Origin: Roseimaritima sediminicola
GTDB lineage: Bacteria; Planctomycetota; Planctomycetia; Pirellulales; Pirellulaceae
DNA length: 64,000 nucleotides
NCBI RefSeq assembly: GCF_009618275.1
Contig: NZ_WIAD01000005.1
Coordinates: 151,378 to 215,377 of the forward strand
Direction: 5' to 3'
The notes beneath the pieces are model-generated. The model did not search any database. It was not told the origin of the DNA and saw nothing but the letters and a program-made list of their open reading frames with translations. Below, one piece after another: positions 46,527 to 54,389 of this stretch. The stretch's first letter is position 1; every line of letters starts with the position of its first letter. A program made the position numbers and the translations under genes.

Positions 46527-46858
46527 TGTGCGAAACTCCCCGCGGCCGACACCACGTTATCAAACACCACGAAATGGTCGGTCATCCGCGTGGCCTGCAG
46601 GATCTCGCGGCAAAGGGTGGTCGGCGCGGCCAGCTCGAACGCACCACCGCAGGCGTCGCAGCGGCGACGCACGTCCCAGATCCATTCCAGGGCCGCGCTG
46701 TCCAGCAGGGGCACCTGTTGCAGGTCCAGCACCATCTTGGGCGGCGCGGCGGCAAAGCACGGTTCGATCCGCTGGTTCAGCGTCTCGATACTTTCGGCGG
46801 TCAACGGTTGGTTGGCGGCCAACAGCCACACGGTTCCCTGTTGCTTGACGTCCAGCAT
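46523..46858 (-). CDS. STAS-domain protein
   Basis: A 111-aa single STAS domain with VLDLQQVPLLDSAALEW; S54 is in the position that is phosphorylated in anti-sigma-factor antagonists. The ATG overlaps the histidine-kinase stop and its stop overlaps the ATPase start, so it is translationally coupled to both. Known roles are partner-switching regulators or structural scaffolds; here the position between a kinase and the ATPase suggests control of the pilus-like machine. No anti-sigma kinase gene is in the window. Confidence 0.85.
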   Translation of the reverse strand: MLDVKQQGTVWLLAANQPLTAESIETLNQRIEPCFAAAPPKMVLDLQQVPLLDSAALEWIWDVRRRCDACGGAFELAAPTTLCREILQATRMTDHFVVFDNVVSAAGSFAQ

Positions 46859-48318
46859 CAGTTTTGCTCCGTCGGGGCCGGCAGCGACAGCGTGAACCGC
46901 GAGCCTTCGTTCAGCACGCTTTCAATACTCAGTTTGCCGCCGTGCAGGCGAGCGACTTGCTGGGCAAAGGCCACGCCCAGTCCGCTGCCGGGAATGTCCT
47001 GGATGCGGGAGTCGTGACAGCGGTAGAACTTTTCGCCGATGCGCGACAGCTCTTCGGCGGCGATGCCGATCCCGGTGTCTTCGACGTGGACGTGGACTTG
47101 CTGTTTGTCCTGTTCGACCTTCAGCCGCACCTCGCCGCCTTCGGGCGTGTATTTGATGGCGTTGCCCAGCAGGTTGACCAGGGCCGCGGCCAGTTTGTCT
47201 TTGTCCGCCTGCAACTTCGGCAGTTTCGGCGGCAACACGCTCTCGACGACCAGTTGCTTTTGCCGGGCCTGGGGTTTGACGTTCTCCAGGACTTCCTGCA
47301 GCAGACGTTCCAGATCCGTTTCGTGACGGGTGGCTCCCATCGCGCCCGATTCCATCTGGCTGACGTCCAGCAGTTCGTCGATAAATCGAGCCAGCCGCGT
47401 GGCTTCGGCATTGATGATATTGAAGAACCCTTTCTGCTTTTCGATATCGATGTCGGCATCGAGCGTCAGGGTTTCGGCATAGGCTTTGATGTTGGCCAGA
47501 GGCGTGCGCAGCTCGTGCGTGGCGGTGAACACGAATTCGTTTCGCATCTCTTCGCTCAGGCGTTGCTGGGTGGTATCGCGGATCATCCACACCAGTCCGG
47601 CGGGCGCTGCGGCGCCGTTGTCATCGCACAGCGGCACCCGGGCGACCCGCAGTACGCCGTCGGCCGTGGTCGCTCCGCGGCGCAGCTCGCCCGTGACCTT
47701 GCTGGCGGAGTGAACCAGTTGTTGCAGGATTGGGTTGTCGGTGGATCCCGCCCACTGCTGGAGCAACTCGGCGAGGCGTTCCCCGCTCAAATCGCGGCCC
47801 GGATCCAGTCCCAAGACATGGCTGAGGGCCGGGTTGACCGCTTCGATGTCGCCGCTGGGGTTGGTGATGGCGATGCCTTCGGGCAGGTGTTCGAAAGCGG
47901 CTTGCCAACGTCCCCCATTGGCGTCGCGGAACGCGGTAGCCAGCCGCGTGGCCAACGCGTCGGCACGATCCGAACGCCCGATTCGCTCGAGCAGGTTGTT
48001 CCAGCCGGCGGCCACCGAACCGGCTTCGCACAGCGGCTGGAGGGCGTCGGTCGCGGGGGAGCCGTTCTGGCTGGCGTCGCCCAGGGTCCGCAGTTGGGCT
48101 TCGATCGTGCCCGGCACGCGGGCCACACTGCGCAGCATCCAGCCACCCAACAACAGGACCGCCAAGGGCACGGCGACGGCGACGGTCGCCACGCGGTGGG
48201 AGTGGTCTTGCAAGGAGAATTGAATGGCCAGGGTTCCGGCCAACACACAGGCCAGGCCGAACGCCAAATGACGTTCGACCAACCGTTGGGCCAGCGAGAG
48301 ATCGGAGGATTGCGACAT
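46858..48318 (-). CDS. PAS sensor histidine kinase
   Basis: A 486-aa kinase starting at ATG 48318, 10 bp after the response regulator. Two membrane helices (about 20-35 and 45-63) lie close together, leaving little periplasmic sensor. A PAS domain covers about 155-235 (FEHLPEGIAITNPSGDIEAV). The HisKA box is FTATHELRTPLANI with phospho-acceptor H268, and the ATPase domain has NLLGNAIKYTP, DTGIGI and GSGLGVAFA. Resembles PhoR-type kinases. It probably phosphorylates the regulator encoded just upstream. Confidence 0.93.
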   Translation of the reverse strand: MSQSSDLSLAQRLVERHLAFGLACVLAGTLAIQFSLQDHSHRVATVAVAVPLAVLLLGGWMLRSVARVPGTIEAQLRTLGDASQNGSPATDALQPLCEAGSVAAGWNNLLERIGRSDRADALATRLATAFRDANGGRWQAAFEHLPEGIAITNPSGDIEAVNPALSHVLGLDPGRDLSGERLAELLQQWAGSTDNPILQQLVHSASKVTGELRRGATTADGVLRVARVPLCDDNGAAAPAGLVWMIRDTTQQRLSEEMRNEFVFTATHELRTPLANIKAYAETLTLDADIDIEKQKGFFNIINAEATRLARFIDELLDVSQMESGAMGATRHETDLERLLQEVLENVKPQARQKQLVVESVLPPKLPKLQADKDKLAAALVNLLGNAIKYTPEGGEVRLKVEQDKQQVHVHVEDTGIGIAAEELSRIGEKFYRCHDSRIQDIPGSGLGVAFAQQVARLHGGKLSIESVLNEGSRFTLSLPAPTEQN

Positions 48319-48328
48319 GGGGCAGTGG

Positions 48329-48718
48329 TCAAGAGGCGGTGGGACAGCCGTCCACAGCGGCGTTCGCCAGTTTGACGATCTCACGCATGCTGAACGGCTT
48401 GTAGATGATGTGTTCAACCTGGTAACGCTTGCGCATCTGTTCCGCATCCAGTTCCAGCCCCTTGGCCGAACAGATCAGGATCGGCAACGAAGCGTCGCCC
48501 AGGTCCTGGCGGACGAACTGGCACAGTTGTTCGCCATTGGCACCAGGCATTTGGAAATCGGTGATCAACAGATCGAACTGGCTGCCCCGCAGTTCTGCCA
48601 TCGCTTGCAGGCCATCTCGCGCCACAGCGACCTCGAAGCCGGCGCGCTGGAGATTGAAACGCAGCACGTCGGACAGCACACGGTTGTCTTCGGCGACCAA
48701 TACATGTTTGGGATTCAT
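48329..48718 (-). CDS. Stand-alone response regulator receiver
   Basis: A 129-aa receiver domain without output domain. The acidic pocket is E10/D11, the phosphorylation site is D54 in LLITDFQMPG, the switch Ser is in LICSAKG, and the Lys is in YKPF. GGAGG 7 bp upstream fixes ATG 48718. Being CheY-like, it must act by protein contact, possibly on the ATPase or PilM, or as a phosphorelay step to another protein. Coupled to the PAS kinase downstream. Confidence 0.93.
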   Translation of the reverse strand: MNPKHVLVAEDNRVLSDVLRFNLQRAGFEVAVARDGLQAMAELRGSQFDLLITDFQMPGANGEQLCQFVRQDLGDASLPILICSAKGLELDAEQMRKRYQVEHIIYKPFSMREIVKLANAAVDGCPTAS

Positions 48719-48761
48719 GGGTGCCTCCATGGCTCAGTCGAGAAGATGGAAATGACGGGAA

Positions 48762-48797
48762 ACACCAAGACACCGTAGCCCCGCGATGTCTTGGTGT
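48762..48797. terminator. 11-bp perfect inverted repeat between pseudopilin and regulator genes
   Basis: ACACCAAGACA (48762-48772) pairs with TGTCTTGGTGT (48787-48797) around a 14-nt loop. No T-run follows on the leftward strand. It may stabilise the pseudopilin mRNA or attenuate transcription into the kinase/ATPase genes. Confidence 0.55.
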
Positions 48798-48830
48798 CGT
48801 GCATGAGAACGCTGTGGGCGGCGGTTCGAG

Positions 48831-49247
48831 TTACCAGTCGGAGCCGTCGGCATGATTGACGACGAACCGGCCGCTGGCCTCGTGATAGGCCCAGCCATCA
48901 TTGCCATCGGGAGCCAAGGCGACTTCGCTGGCAGCCGCTCGGACCGCGGCGCTGACGTTGCCGGTTTGGCAGGTCGGGAAGGGGCCGTTCAGGTAGGGTT
49001 CCAGAGCCGTGGCGAGCGTCGCCGCCGGGGGATACTCTTCGTTTTGTGCGAAGTACATTTGGATGGCGTCGCGCACGACCGTCAAAGATTGACGCGTGCT
49101 GCTGTCGCGAGCGTTGTCAGCGGTGTTGAACATCCGCGGTGCTGCGACGGCCGCCATGATGCCCACAATCAGTACAACCACGACCAACTCTACCAGCGTA
49201 AAACCGCGACGCTTCGAACTTTGGGTTTGCTTTCCAGTTACTGACAT
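48831..49247 (-). CDS. GspG/PilA-like pseudopilin
   Basis: A 138-aa prepilin with a short basic leader ending RRG, then FTLVELVVVVLIVGIMAAVA with Glu at +5. The residue order of the C-terminal globular part (SLTVVRDAIQMYFAQNEEYP) resembles GspG-type major pseudopilins. The ATG at 49247 has GGGGA upstream; further upstream in-frame starts would add an unlikely leader. It is the first gene of the leftward operon and likely the most highly expressed, with a hairpin after it. Probable major pseudopilin of this system. Confidence 0.88.
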   Translation of the reverse strand: MSVTGKQTQSSKRRGFTLVELVVVVLIVGIMAAVAAPRMFNTADNARDSSTRQSLTVVRDAIQMYFAQNEEYPPAATLATALEPYLNGPFPTCQTGNVSAAVRAAASEVALAPDGNDGWAYHEASGRFVVNHADGSDW

Positions 49248-49478
49248 TTGTCCCCGAACTCCAAGAAGTGAGATGTGTTGTGTTTGATACCGCCCGCTCC
49301 GCCTCGATGGCCGGTAATCAAATGCTCTAACGTGTTCAAGCGTTCTTGCTTGCATTCGCCGAAACCTAGGTTGCGGTCAGACACCGGGCAAACTTGTTTT
49401 AAAAAATCTCCGTCCAGTCATGGTGAGCTATGTTTGGGGGCAGCCCGGTTGTAACGACCTGTCTATCGAGGCCCCTCC
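49248..49478. promoter_or_regulatory. Divergent control region of the pilus/secretion block
   Basis: This 231-bp gap must carry the promoters for the leftward pseudopilin operon and the rightward HD-GYP/minor pseudopilin operon. It is AT-richer near 49390-49412 (TTGTTTTAAAAAATC). I could not assign -35/-10 pairs with confidence. A shared regulator binding here could co-regulate both arms. Confidence 0.45.
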
Positions 49479-51146
49479 ATGAGTACCTGTTATCCCATCC
49501 TGTCCGGACAACAATTGACGCTTATTAATCAGACGCGATTGAACCTCAATCAGCGTTTCGATGCGTCGTTTACGGTCTGGTACCTGGGCTCCGAAGGTTT
49601 GCAGGAATTGGTCGGGCACGCCGAAGCGGCGCCGTCGTCGCTGAAAGAACAGATGCATCGTTTGGTCGCTCGCGGCGGCATCACCGGAGGATGTGTTTGC
49701 GAACCCGTCGAGGGGGGCGGGGATCTGGTTGTGCAGGTATTGCCGGTGGGGGCCAGCGACTTTGTGCTGATCGCCGGACACAGCGATCGACAGCGTTTGC
49801 AGTTGTCACAGGAGTTGGCCGAGAGCGCTCACCTGCAGGCCGAGCAGACGCTGGAATTACAGGAATCACGCAGTTGTTTGGTCGAATACGCCGACCAGGT
49901 CACCAACGACTTTGAAGAGTTGGCTTGGCTGCGACGGCTGGCCGAACACATCGAAGCCTGCGATCTGAAAAGCGATATGCAGACGGTTTGCGAGGCGATC
50001 CTGCCGCCGCTGCGCGAATTGATTAATGCCGAAACGATCGCCCTGATCCAACCCACAGGAACCGATGCCCAAGACGCGTTCGTCTGTGCCTATCGGCTGG
50101 GCGACCTGCCGATCGACCTGGATCGTTTTCAAGATCTATTGACCGCCTGTCCCATCCCTCTCGGACAGCCCTTCGTTTGCAACGCTACCGAACCGCTAGC
50201 GGCCAGCGGTGCCACCTTTGGCATGCGTAACTTTATTCTCGTGCGGATTTCGCGGTCGGGAACCGAGTTCGGTTGGTTGTTGGTTGCCAATCGAGCGGTC
50301 ATCGGAACCGGTGCCACCGACCTGCGCGTGAACGCCAGCTGTTTGAACGGGTGGGAGTTCGGCACGTTCGAAGCCGGCATCGTCAATGCTGCGGCGGTGA
50401 TGCTGGGCACGCACGCACGCAACTCGCAATTGTTCTGCGAACGCGAAGACCTGTTGCTGGGCGTGGTTCGAGCCTTGATCAACGCGGTGGATGCCAAGGA
50501 TGCCTATACCTGCGGGCACAGCGACCGTGTGGCTCTGTTCGCCCAACGCATCGCTCGCAAAATGAATTTGAGTGCCGTGGAGTGTGAGCGGATTTATATG
50601 GCCGGACTGTTGCACGATATCGGCAAGATCGGAATTCCCGACCAGGTACTGTGCAAAGCCGGACGGTTGAGCGATGCGGAGTACGAAACGATCAAACAGC
50701 ATCCAGAGATCGGTTATTCCATCCTGCGGCACGTCAAACAGCTGGAATACGTCCTGCCCGGAGTGCTGCACCACCACGAATCCTACGATGGCAAGGGATA
50801 CCCGCACGGCTTGGCTGGCCAACAGATCCCGGTTTATGGCCGGGTGCTGGCGGTGGCCGATTCGTTCGATGCGATGACCAGTACGCGTTCCTATCGCAAG
50901 GCCATGCCCCACGCCAAGGCGATCGCGATTCTGACCGAAGGCGCGGGCACCCAGTGGGACCCGGCGGCCGTGCAAGGATTGCTGGAAGCCCTGCCGGAGA
51001 TCGAACAGATCTGTCAGGCGCACCAGCCCGACAAGGTTGTGGACGACGAACGGGTCGATGGGACCTCGCCCTTTTACGGGGCGCGTATCGGAGAGTCCTG
51101 CGATGCGTTGACCGCCGCGTTGAGCGCCCTGGGAGACGCTTCATGA
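49479..51146 (+). CDS. HD-GYP c-di-GMP phosphodiesterase with GAF-like sensor
   Basis: A 555-aa protein. Residues 150-320 look like a GAF domain preceded by a helical segment; the N-terminal 110 residues are unassigned. The HD-GYP domain has AYTCGHSDRVALFAQRIA, LLHDIGKIGIPD (H379, D380) and HHHESYDGKGYPHG (GYP 440-442), so all catalytic signatures are intact. It hydrolyses c-di-GMP. It leads the minor-pseudopilin operon, and the next gene overlaps its stop (ATGA), implying c-di-GMP breakdown is tied to pseudopilin production. Confidence 0.94.
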   Translation: MSTCYPILSGQQLTLINQTRLNLNQRFDASFTVWYLGSEGLQELVGHAEAAPSSLKEQMHRLVARGGITGGCVCEPVEGGGDLVVQVLPVGASDFVLIAGHSDRQRLQLSQELAESAHLQAEQTLELQESRSCLVEYADQVTNDFEELAWLRRLAEHIEACDLKSDMQTVCEAILPPLRELINAETIALIQPTGTDAQDAFVCAYRLGDLPIDLDRFQDLLTACPIPLGQPFVCNATEPLAASGATFGMRNFILVRISRSGTEFGWLLVANRAVIGTGATDLRVNASCLNGWEFGTFEAGIVNAAAVMLGTHARNSQLFCEREDLLLGVVRALINAVDAKDAYTCGHSDRVALFAQRIARKMNLSAVECERIYMAGLLHDIGKIGIPDQVLCKAGRLSDAEYETIKQHPEIGYSILRHVKQLEYVLPGVLHHHESYDGKGYPHGLAGQQIPVYGRVLAVADSFDAMTSTRSYRKAMPHAKAIAILTEGAGTQWDPAAVQGLLEALPEIEQICQAHQPDKVVDDERVDGTSPFYGARIGESCDALTAALSALGDAS

Positions 51147-51625
51147 ACCGGCGGCGACGCGGCGGCCGGCGGGGAGCTTCTCTGCTGGAATTAACCTTTG
51201 TCATTTTGGTCGTGGGTATTCTGGCCGCGGCGGCCCAGCCTCGCTATGCCGCCGCGCTGGCCCGGTACCGCATCGATGCCGCAGCCGAACGGATCGCCGC
51301 GGACCTCCGCTATGGATCGATCCTGGCGCGAACGACCAGCCGTCCGGTGACCGTGCGTTTCTTCTCCGCCGGCGGTGCCTCCTACCGCTTCGATGCCGTA
51401 GCCGACCCCCGGCAAGCCGGTCTGGTGGCGGACCCCGCCGAACCGTCCACGTGGTACTCCGTCGACCTGACAGCAGAACCCTACGGCGTGGCGCTGAGCG
51501 GCTCGCACGTTTGTACGTTCGATATTCATGGGATGGCCGACCGGGACCAGCAGATCACCGTCGGGGTCGGAGCCAACACCCGCACCGTTTCGCTCCGGGC
51601 CGGAAGTGATCGGGTAGAGACATGA
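51143..51625 (+). CDS. GspH-like minor pseudopilin
   Basis: A 160-aa prepilin with leader MNRRRRGGRRG and mature start ASLLELTFVILVVGILAAAA (Glu at +5). The C-terminal part (RIAADLRYGSILARTTSRPV and FDIHGMADRDQQITV) fits the GspH/FimT beta-rich fold. Coupled on both sides by ATGA overlaps; GGGAGA lies upstream of its ATG. Expected to cap the tip of the pseudopilus. Confidence 0.9.
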   Translation: MNRRRRGGRRGASLLELTFVILVVGILAAAAQPRYAAALARYRIDAAAERIAADLRYGSILARTTSRPVTVRFFSAGGASYRFDAVADPRQAGLVADPAEPSTWYSVDLTAEPYGVALSGSHVCTFDIHGMADRDQQITVGVGANTRTVSLRAGSDRVET

Positions 51626-53721
51626 ACCGCAGTGCGTTTTCCTTGGTGGAATTAAGCGTTTCGATCCTGATCGTCAGCCTGTTGATGTTGGGGTTGATGT
51701 CTTCGATCCAGATCGTGACCCAAGCGTCCCAGTTGGTCGATGGGCCGGTTCAGGAAACGACGTCGCTGGCCCGCGCCGTTGAACAGATGTCGGCGGATCT
51801 CCGAGTCGCACAGACGTTTATCGAACGATCCAGTGACGCCGTGGAGTTTACCGTCGCGGACCGCGATGGCGATGGCAACGCCGAACGCATTCGGTATCAG
51901 TGGGCCGCCGCTGGCGATCACTCGTTGACGCGAACCCTGTCCTACAGCGCTGGCAGCCGGCCGGACGAGACAAGCGTTACGGCCGAGGGCTTGCAAAACC
52001 TGAGCCTGCGGTATCTGACCGCCACGCATGGTCCGCAACTGGAAGACCCCGAGATCGAAAGCGACGAGGTGCTGTTGTTGTCGCACGACGACCGGCCGCC
52101 GCAGGCGCCGCTGCGCGTGTTGATGGTCGTGGCCAATCCCTCCGCGCTGCGTGCCACCGACGCCGGCAAAGCCAACTTGCTTGAGCAATGGGGGTTTGCC
52201 GTGGAGCCGATCGCCGCGTCGGCCAGCCAGTCCGCTCTGGACAATGCCGTGGGACGCAGCGACGTGGTCTTTATCTCCGAAAGCACAAACAGCAAAACGC
52301 TGGGCCGCAAACTGACTATGGCTCCCCTCGGCATCGTTTGCGAAGAGAGCCATCTGTGCGACGAACTGGGGTTCACGGCGGACGTTGGCAGGGGCACCTC
52401 GCAGACGTATCTGGATTCGACCGTCGGCACGCATTACCTGACCGAAGGCTGGTTGCCCGGCGACGCCGTTCAAATTGCCCGAGCGCAACAATCGGTGCGG
52501 AATCTGACCGGCGATTCCGACCGCTGGTCCTCGGATTTGAAGGTGTTGGCCCTTCGCGATGGCCAGCCCGCGCTGTGCGTACTGGAAACCGGCGATCGAT
52601 TGATGCCGCCCCCGGACGCGTCTGCCGTGACGGCCGGCGAAACCAGCACCTTGCCCTACCGAACGTCAACCTCGGACATCAAAGACGACTGCGTGGCGAT
52701 GAAGATCACTTTGGATACCCACGCCAGCGTCACCAGCATTACGGCCAATCTCCGGCTGCCCTTTGCCGGGTGGACGCAATTCGCCTTGTATGCCGACAGC
52801 GGAGGCGAACCGGATCGCTTGCTCGCCCAGACCGAACGCGTGGTGCGACTATGGGGCAGCGACGGTTGGTTGACCGCGACGTTTGACGACGATGTGCTGC
52901 TGCCGCCGGGCGATTACTGGTTGGCGATCGCCGTGCCCGACGGGGTGCGGGTTCGCTACGACATCTCCGGCGGGACGGCGCGGTTGTCGGCCGTGGATCC
53001 GGGGTCGGGATTTCCTGCGCCGTGGCGTGAAACCTTTGGCCCCGACCCCAACCACGGACGCGCCTCGGTCTATCTGACTTATGACGCGGTTCAGTCCGCA
53101 CCCGCGCGGCGAGTGATGTTGCCCTGGGGCAGTTCCGGATTCGATATCACCGCTCTGAACTCGCAGGGCCAACAGTTGCTGTGGCGGGCGTTGCTCTGGG
53201 CGGCGGATGCGACGCCTTCGGACACCGAGGCCGAGTGGGGCGTACGCAGCGATCGCTCGGTCGGGCAGTACCTGGTTCCCAAACTACCGGCGAACGCCAC
53301 CGGATGGCGGCTGACGCGGCTGTTCTGTCGGGTCAAACGGCCCGAATTGCCCTCGCTCTTCGAGGTGCAGTTCAAACTGCTCTGCGCCTCGCTGGACGGC
53401 CGACCGTCCGCTTATGAACTGCAGTCGGCTGCCGCGACGTTTGGAAACCAGTACTCGGCGACGCGATATCGGTGGTTCGAAATTCCGTTCGCCGGCTCGG
53501 GCGATCTGCGGGTCGACCGCGGCGTGTGTCTGACCGTCGAGGCCGGCGGCGGCAGCGACGCGGTGCTGATCTGCTACGACGACGGCCGCGAGGGTGAAGC
53601 GGCCGGTGCGGGCATGCTGCAGTCGCCCGGTCAGGGCGCGGTCTGGAGCGCATCGACGGACGCCGACCTGCGGTTCTACTTGTACGGACGTTATCGCACG
53701 CGAGGAGAACCACAATGGTAA
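51622..53721 (+). CDS. Giant minor pseudopilin with large passenger domains
   Basis: A 699-aa protein, three to four times the usual GspJ/PilW length. The leader is short (MNRSA), with cleavage expected before FSLVELSVSILIVSLL; Ala instead of Gly at -1 and Glu at +5. Residues 30-140 resemble GspJ (AVEQMSADLRVAQ). An inserted alpha/beta module at about 165-255 (LRVLMVVANPSALRATDAGK, then DVVFISESTNSKTLG) matches a module I associate with secreted planctomycete proteins. The rest (270-690) is beta-rich, like a lectin or jelly-roll passenger (SVTSITANLRLPFAGWTQFA). It may display a binding domain at the pseudopilus tip. Confidence 0.82.
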   Translation: MNRSAFSLVELSVSILIVSLLMLGLMSSIQIVTQASQLVDGPVQETTSLARAVEQMSADLRVAQTFIERSSDAVEFTVADRDGDGNAERIRYQWAAAGDHSLTRTLSYSAGSRPDETSVTAEGLQNLSLRYLTATHGPQLEDPEIESDEVLLLSHDDRPPQAPLRVLMVVANPSALRATDAGKANLLEQWGFAVEPIAASASQSALDNAVGRSDVVFISESTNSKTLGRKLTMAPLGIVCEESHLCDELGFTADVGRGTSQTYLDSTVGTHYLTEGWLPGDAVQIARAQQSVRNLTGDSDRWSSDLKVLALRDGQPALCVLETGDRLMPPPDASAVTAGETSTLPYRTSTSDIKDDCVAMKITLDTHASVTSITANLRLPFAGWTQFALYADSGGEPDRLLAQTERVVRLWGSDGWLTATFDDDVLLPPGDYWLAIAVPDGVRVRYDISGGTARLSAVDPGSGFPAPWRETFGPDPNHGRASVYLTYDAVQSAPARRVMLPWGSSGFDITALNSQGQQLLWRALLWAADATPSDTEAEWGVRSDRSVGQYLVPKLPANATGWRLTRLFCRVKRPELPSLFEVQFKLLCASLDGRPSAYELQSAAATFGNQYSATRYRWFEIPFAGSGDLRVDRGVCLTVEAGGGSDAVLICYDDGREGEAAGAGMLQSPGQGAVWSASTDADLRFYLYGRYRTRGEPQW

Positions 53722-54389
53722 TGCGCGAGCTGGCGCCACAACCCGCCGCGGGATTCGGTCGCCGCCGCCGCCGAGCGGGCTTCAGTATGCTGGAGGTCAC
53801 GCTGTCGACGTTGTTGGTGGGCGTGTTGTTGACCGTTTCGATGTCGACGGCCGGCGTGTTGATTCGCCGCCACGGCCTGCGCGCTCAGGCGGATGTCAAA
53901 ATGGCGCTGGCCCACGACCTGCTGGGCGAAATGGAACAGGTGTTCTTTGCCGATCCCGACCGTACGCAATCGGACTTCGGGCCGGAATTCGGCGAAACCG
54001 GCGAGGGACGTCGACGCTTTGACGACATCGACGACTACGACGGCTGGCAGGCCGCCGTCGTTCAAGACAAGAACGGTGCGCCGCTGGTCGGCTTTGAAGG
54101 CTATCGCCGCAGTGTCGAGGTCCGGTACGTAAGACTTAGTGATCCGGCCGAGGTAAGCGCCGTGGCGACGGATCTAAAACGCATCGTCGTGACCGTGACC
54201 GGACCCGACGGTCAAGCGATCCGTTTGACGGCCCTGCGCAGCCGGCGCGGCGGAGCCGATCAGATGCCCGGTGTGCGGGCGACGTTCGTTCGCAGCGTGC
54301 AGATGGAGCTGAGCGATTCGAAGGCCAGCCACCCTGTTCGTTCCGGCGTGGGGCTGTTGAATCAAGTGACCGTGGAGGACGATTCGTGA
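53715..54389 (+). CDS. GspI/PilV-like minor pseudopilin
   Basis: A 224-aa prepilin. GAGGAG 7 bp upstream fixes ATG 53715, which overlaps the stop of the giant pseudopilin. The long basic leader (GFGRRRRRAG) is cleaved before FSMLEVTLSTLLVGVLLTVS (Glu at +5). The C-terminal half (EVRYVRLSDPAEVSAVATDL, then KRIVVTVTGPDGQ) is a beta-rich pseudopilin head. GspI-type by operon order. Stop overlaps the next GTG start. Confidence 0.87.
   Translation: MVMRELAPQPAAGFGRRRRRAGFSMLEVTLSTLLVGVLLTVSMSTAGVLIRRHGLRAQADVKMALAHDLLGEMEQVFFADPDRTQSDFGPEFGETGEGRRRFDDIDDYDGWQAAVVQDKNGAPLVGFEGYRRSVEVRYVRLSDPAEVSAVATDLKRIVVTVTGPDGQAIRLTALRSRRGGADQMPGVRATFVRSVQMELSDSKASHPVRSGVGLLNQVTVEDDS

Noticed and set aside
44781..46895. 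A long forward open frame opposite GspE
   Set aside because: The reverse frame encodes a clear ATPase with Walker motifs and coupled neighbours.
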